Below, piece by piece: positions 7,010-7,330 of a stretch of DNA of 7,330 bases. The stretch lies in NCBI GenBank assembly GCA_029259975.1, contig JAJDEE010000053.1:1-7330 (forward strand), written 5' to 3'. The first letter of the stretch is position 1. Each line of letters starts with the position of its first letter. The DNA is from Planctomycetota bacterium. GTDB lineage: Bacteria > Planctomycetota > Planctomycetia > Pirellulales > Lacipirellulaceae. The notes under the pieces were generated by a model. The model was not told where the DNA came from. It saw only the letters and a list, made by a program, of their open reading frames with translations, and ran no database searches. A program made the translations under genes and the position numbers.

Positions 7010-7045
7010 CTTTGTTGGCTTTGTTGGCTTTGTTGGCTTTGTTGG
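7010..7045. repeat. Tandem repeat, four exact copies of a 9-base unit
   Basis: CTTTGTTGG is repeated exactly at 7010, 7019, 7028 and 7037. On the minus strand it reads CCAACAAAG and fills most of the 50-base gap between the DUF188 stop and the PAQR start. Toward the PAQR gene it borders a short GTC trinucleotide run (6998-7006); on the other side, CAAA-rich degenerate sequence reaches into the end of the DUF188 gene. Such arrays change copy number by slippage, which would alter the spacing or leader of the PAQR gene. Confidence 0.9.
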
Positions 7046-7047
7046 TT

Positions 7048-7330
7048 TCAGGTTTGCTTTGGTTTGATCGAAATGATTATACCTCTTTTCTTGAGACTCC
7101 GCGTCAAGGTGCGGTCGAGCAGATTGGCGAACGTCTGGATGTTTTTTTGGGAGAGCGGTCTGGGGCCATTAGTCTCGAGGCCAGCGGCGCGGAATTCTTC
7201 CATCAAGTCGCGCGAGGCCAAGCGCTCATGCACAGTGCTGTCGTCGAAAAGCTCGCCGCGTACGCCGATCGCGATGGCCGATTTTTCGACGACGCTTGCA
7301 GCGAGCGGTATGTCGCCGGTAATGACCACA
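7048..7330 (-). CDS. YaiI/YqxD family protein, DUF188 (C-terminal part, cut by right edge)
   Basis: The visible 93 residues are the C-terminal portion of the roughly 150-residue DUF188 family (UPF0178; YaiI in E. coli, YqxD in Bacillus), whose fold is related to PIN-type nucleases and whose job is not established. Family pieces in order are the GDIPLA stretch, a conserved RGE, LASRDLMEEFRAAG, NGPRPLS and the ending FANLLDRTL. The true start lies beyond base 7330: the GTG at 7327-7329 is an internal Val of the motif VVITGDIPLA. The gene ends in TGA at 7048-7050, and its last codons (IKPKQT) already have the CAAA-rich composition of the tandem repeat that follows. It may be co-transcribed with the PAQR gene. 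Confidence 0.9.
   Translation of the reverse strand, partial: VVITGDIPLAASVVEKSAIAIGVRGELFDDSTVHERLASRDLMEEFRAAGLETNGPRPLSQKNIQTFANLLDRTLTRSLKKRGIIISIKPKQT

Noticed and set aside
6852..7067. Plus-strand frame ending in repeated Phe-Val-Gly
   Set aside because: The repetitive tail is just the 9-base tandem array translated, and the rest is antisense to the PAQR gene.

Overview
The window reads as ordinary chromosomal DNA from a bacterium of moderate GC content. The best guess is a planctomycete of the Pirellula/Rhodopirellula group. This rests on the NatB-type permease fused to a CPBP protease, the large secreted protein of no recognised family, weak or absent Shine-Dalgarno sites on some genes, and gene gaps filled with GC-rich palindromes. 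It is an inference from sequence style; no marker gene is present to prove it.

Layout. (1) Positions 1-2711, plus strand: the end of an ABC-transporter ATPase of NatA type (cut by the window edge), then 16 bases later a 766-residue permease. The permease joins a NatB-like ABC-2 membrane part to a C-terminal CPBP-type intramembrane protease with all three motifs intact. The two genes form an export operon. (2) Positions 2712-3062: a 351-base gap with no credible gene, packed with inverted repeats: two simple hairpins, a 172-base composite element with 13-base inverted ends, and a pair of mutually exclusive small hairpins before the next gene. (3) Positions 3063-4283, plus: a complete metal-dependent amidohydrolase of the ATZ/TRZ deaminase type, with all expected metal and catalytic residues. 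(4) Positions 4284-4448: the gap between two convergent genes, holding a 65-base near-perfect hairpin and a second smaller one, probably marking the end of both transcripts. (5) Positions 4449-6191, minus: a 580-residue exported protein of unknown function with a clear signal peptide and its own plausible promoter. (6) Positions 6308-6997, minus: a complete PAQR / hemolysin III family membrane protein with its metal-site residues, starting at GTG. (7) Positions 7048-7330, minus: the C-terminal part of a YaiI/YqxD (DUF188) protein, cut by the right edge. A 9-base unit repeated four times fills most of the 50-base gap to the PAQR gene.

How they work together: the two ABC genes clearly form one machine. 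The DUF188 and PAQR genes lie close together on one strand and may be co-transcribed. The amidohydrolase and the secreted protein look like single transcription units facing each other across a hairpin. I saw no rRNA, tRNA, CRISPR array, transposase or phage gene. The most notable items are the transporter-protease fusion and the composite palindrome element. Neither amounts to clear proof of a new biological system.
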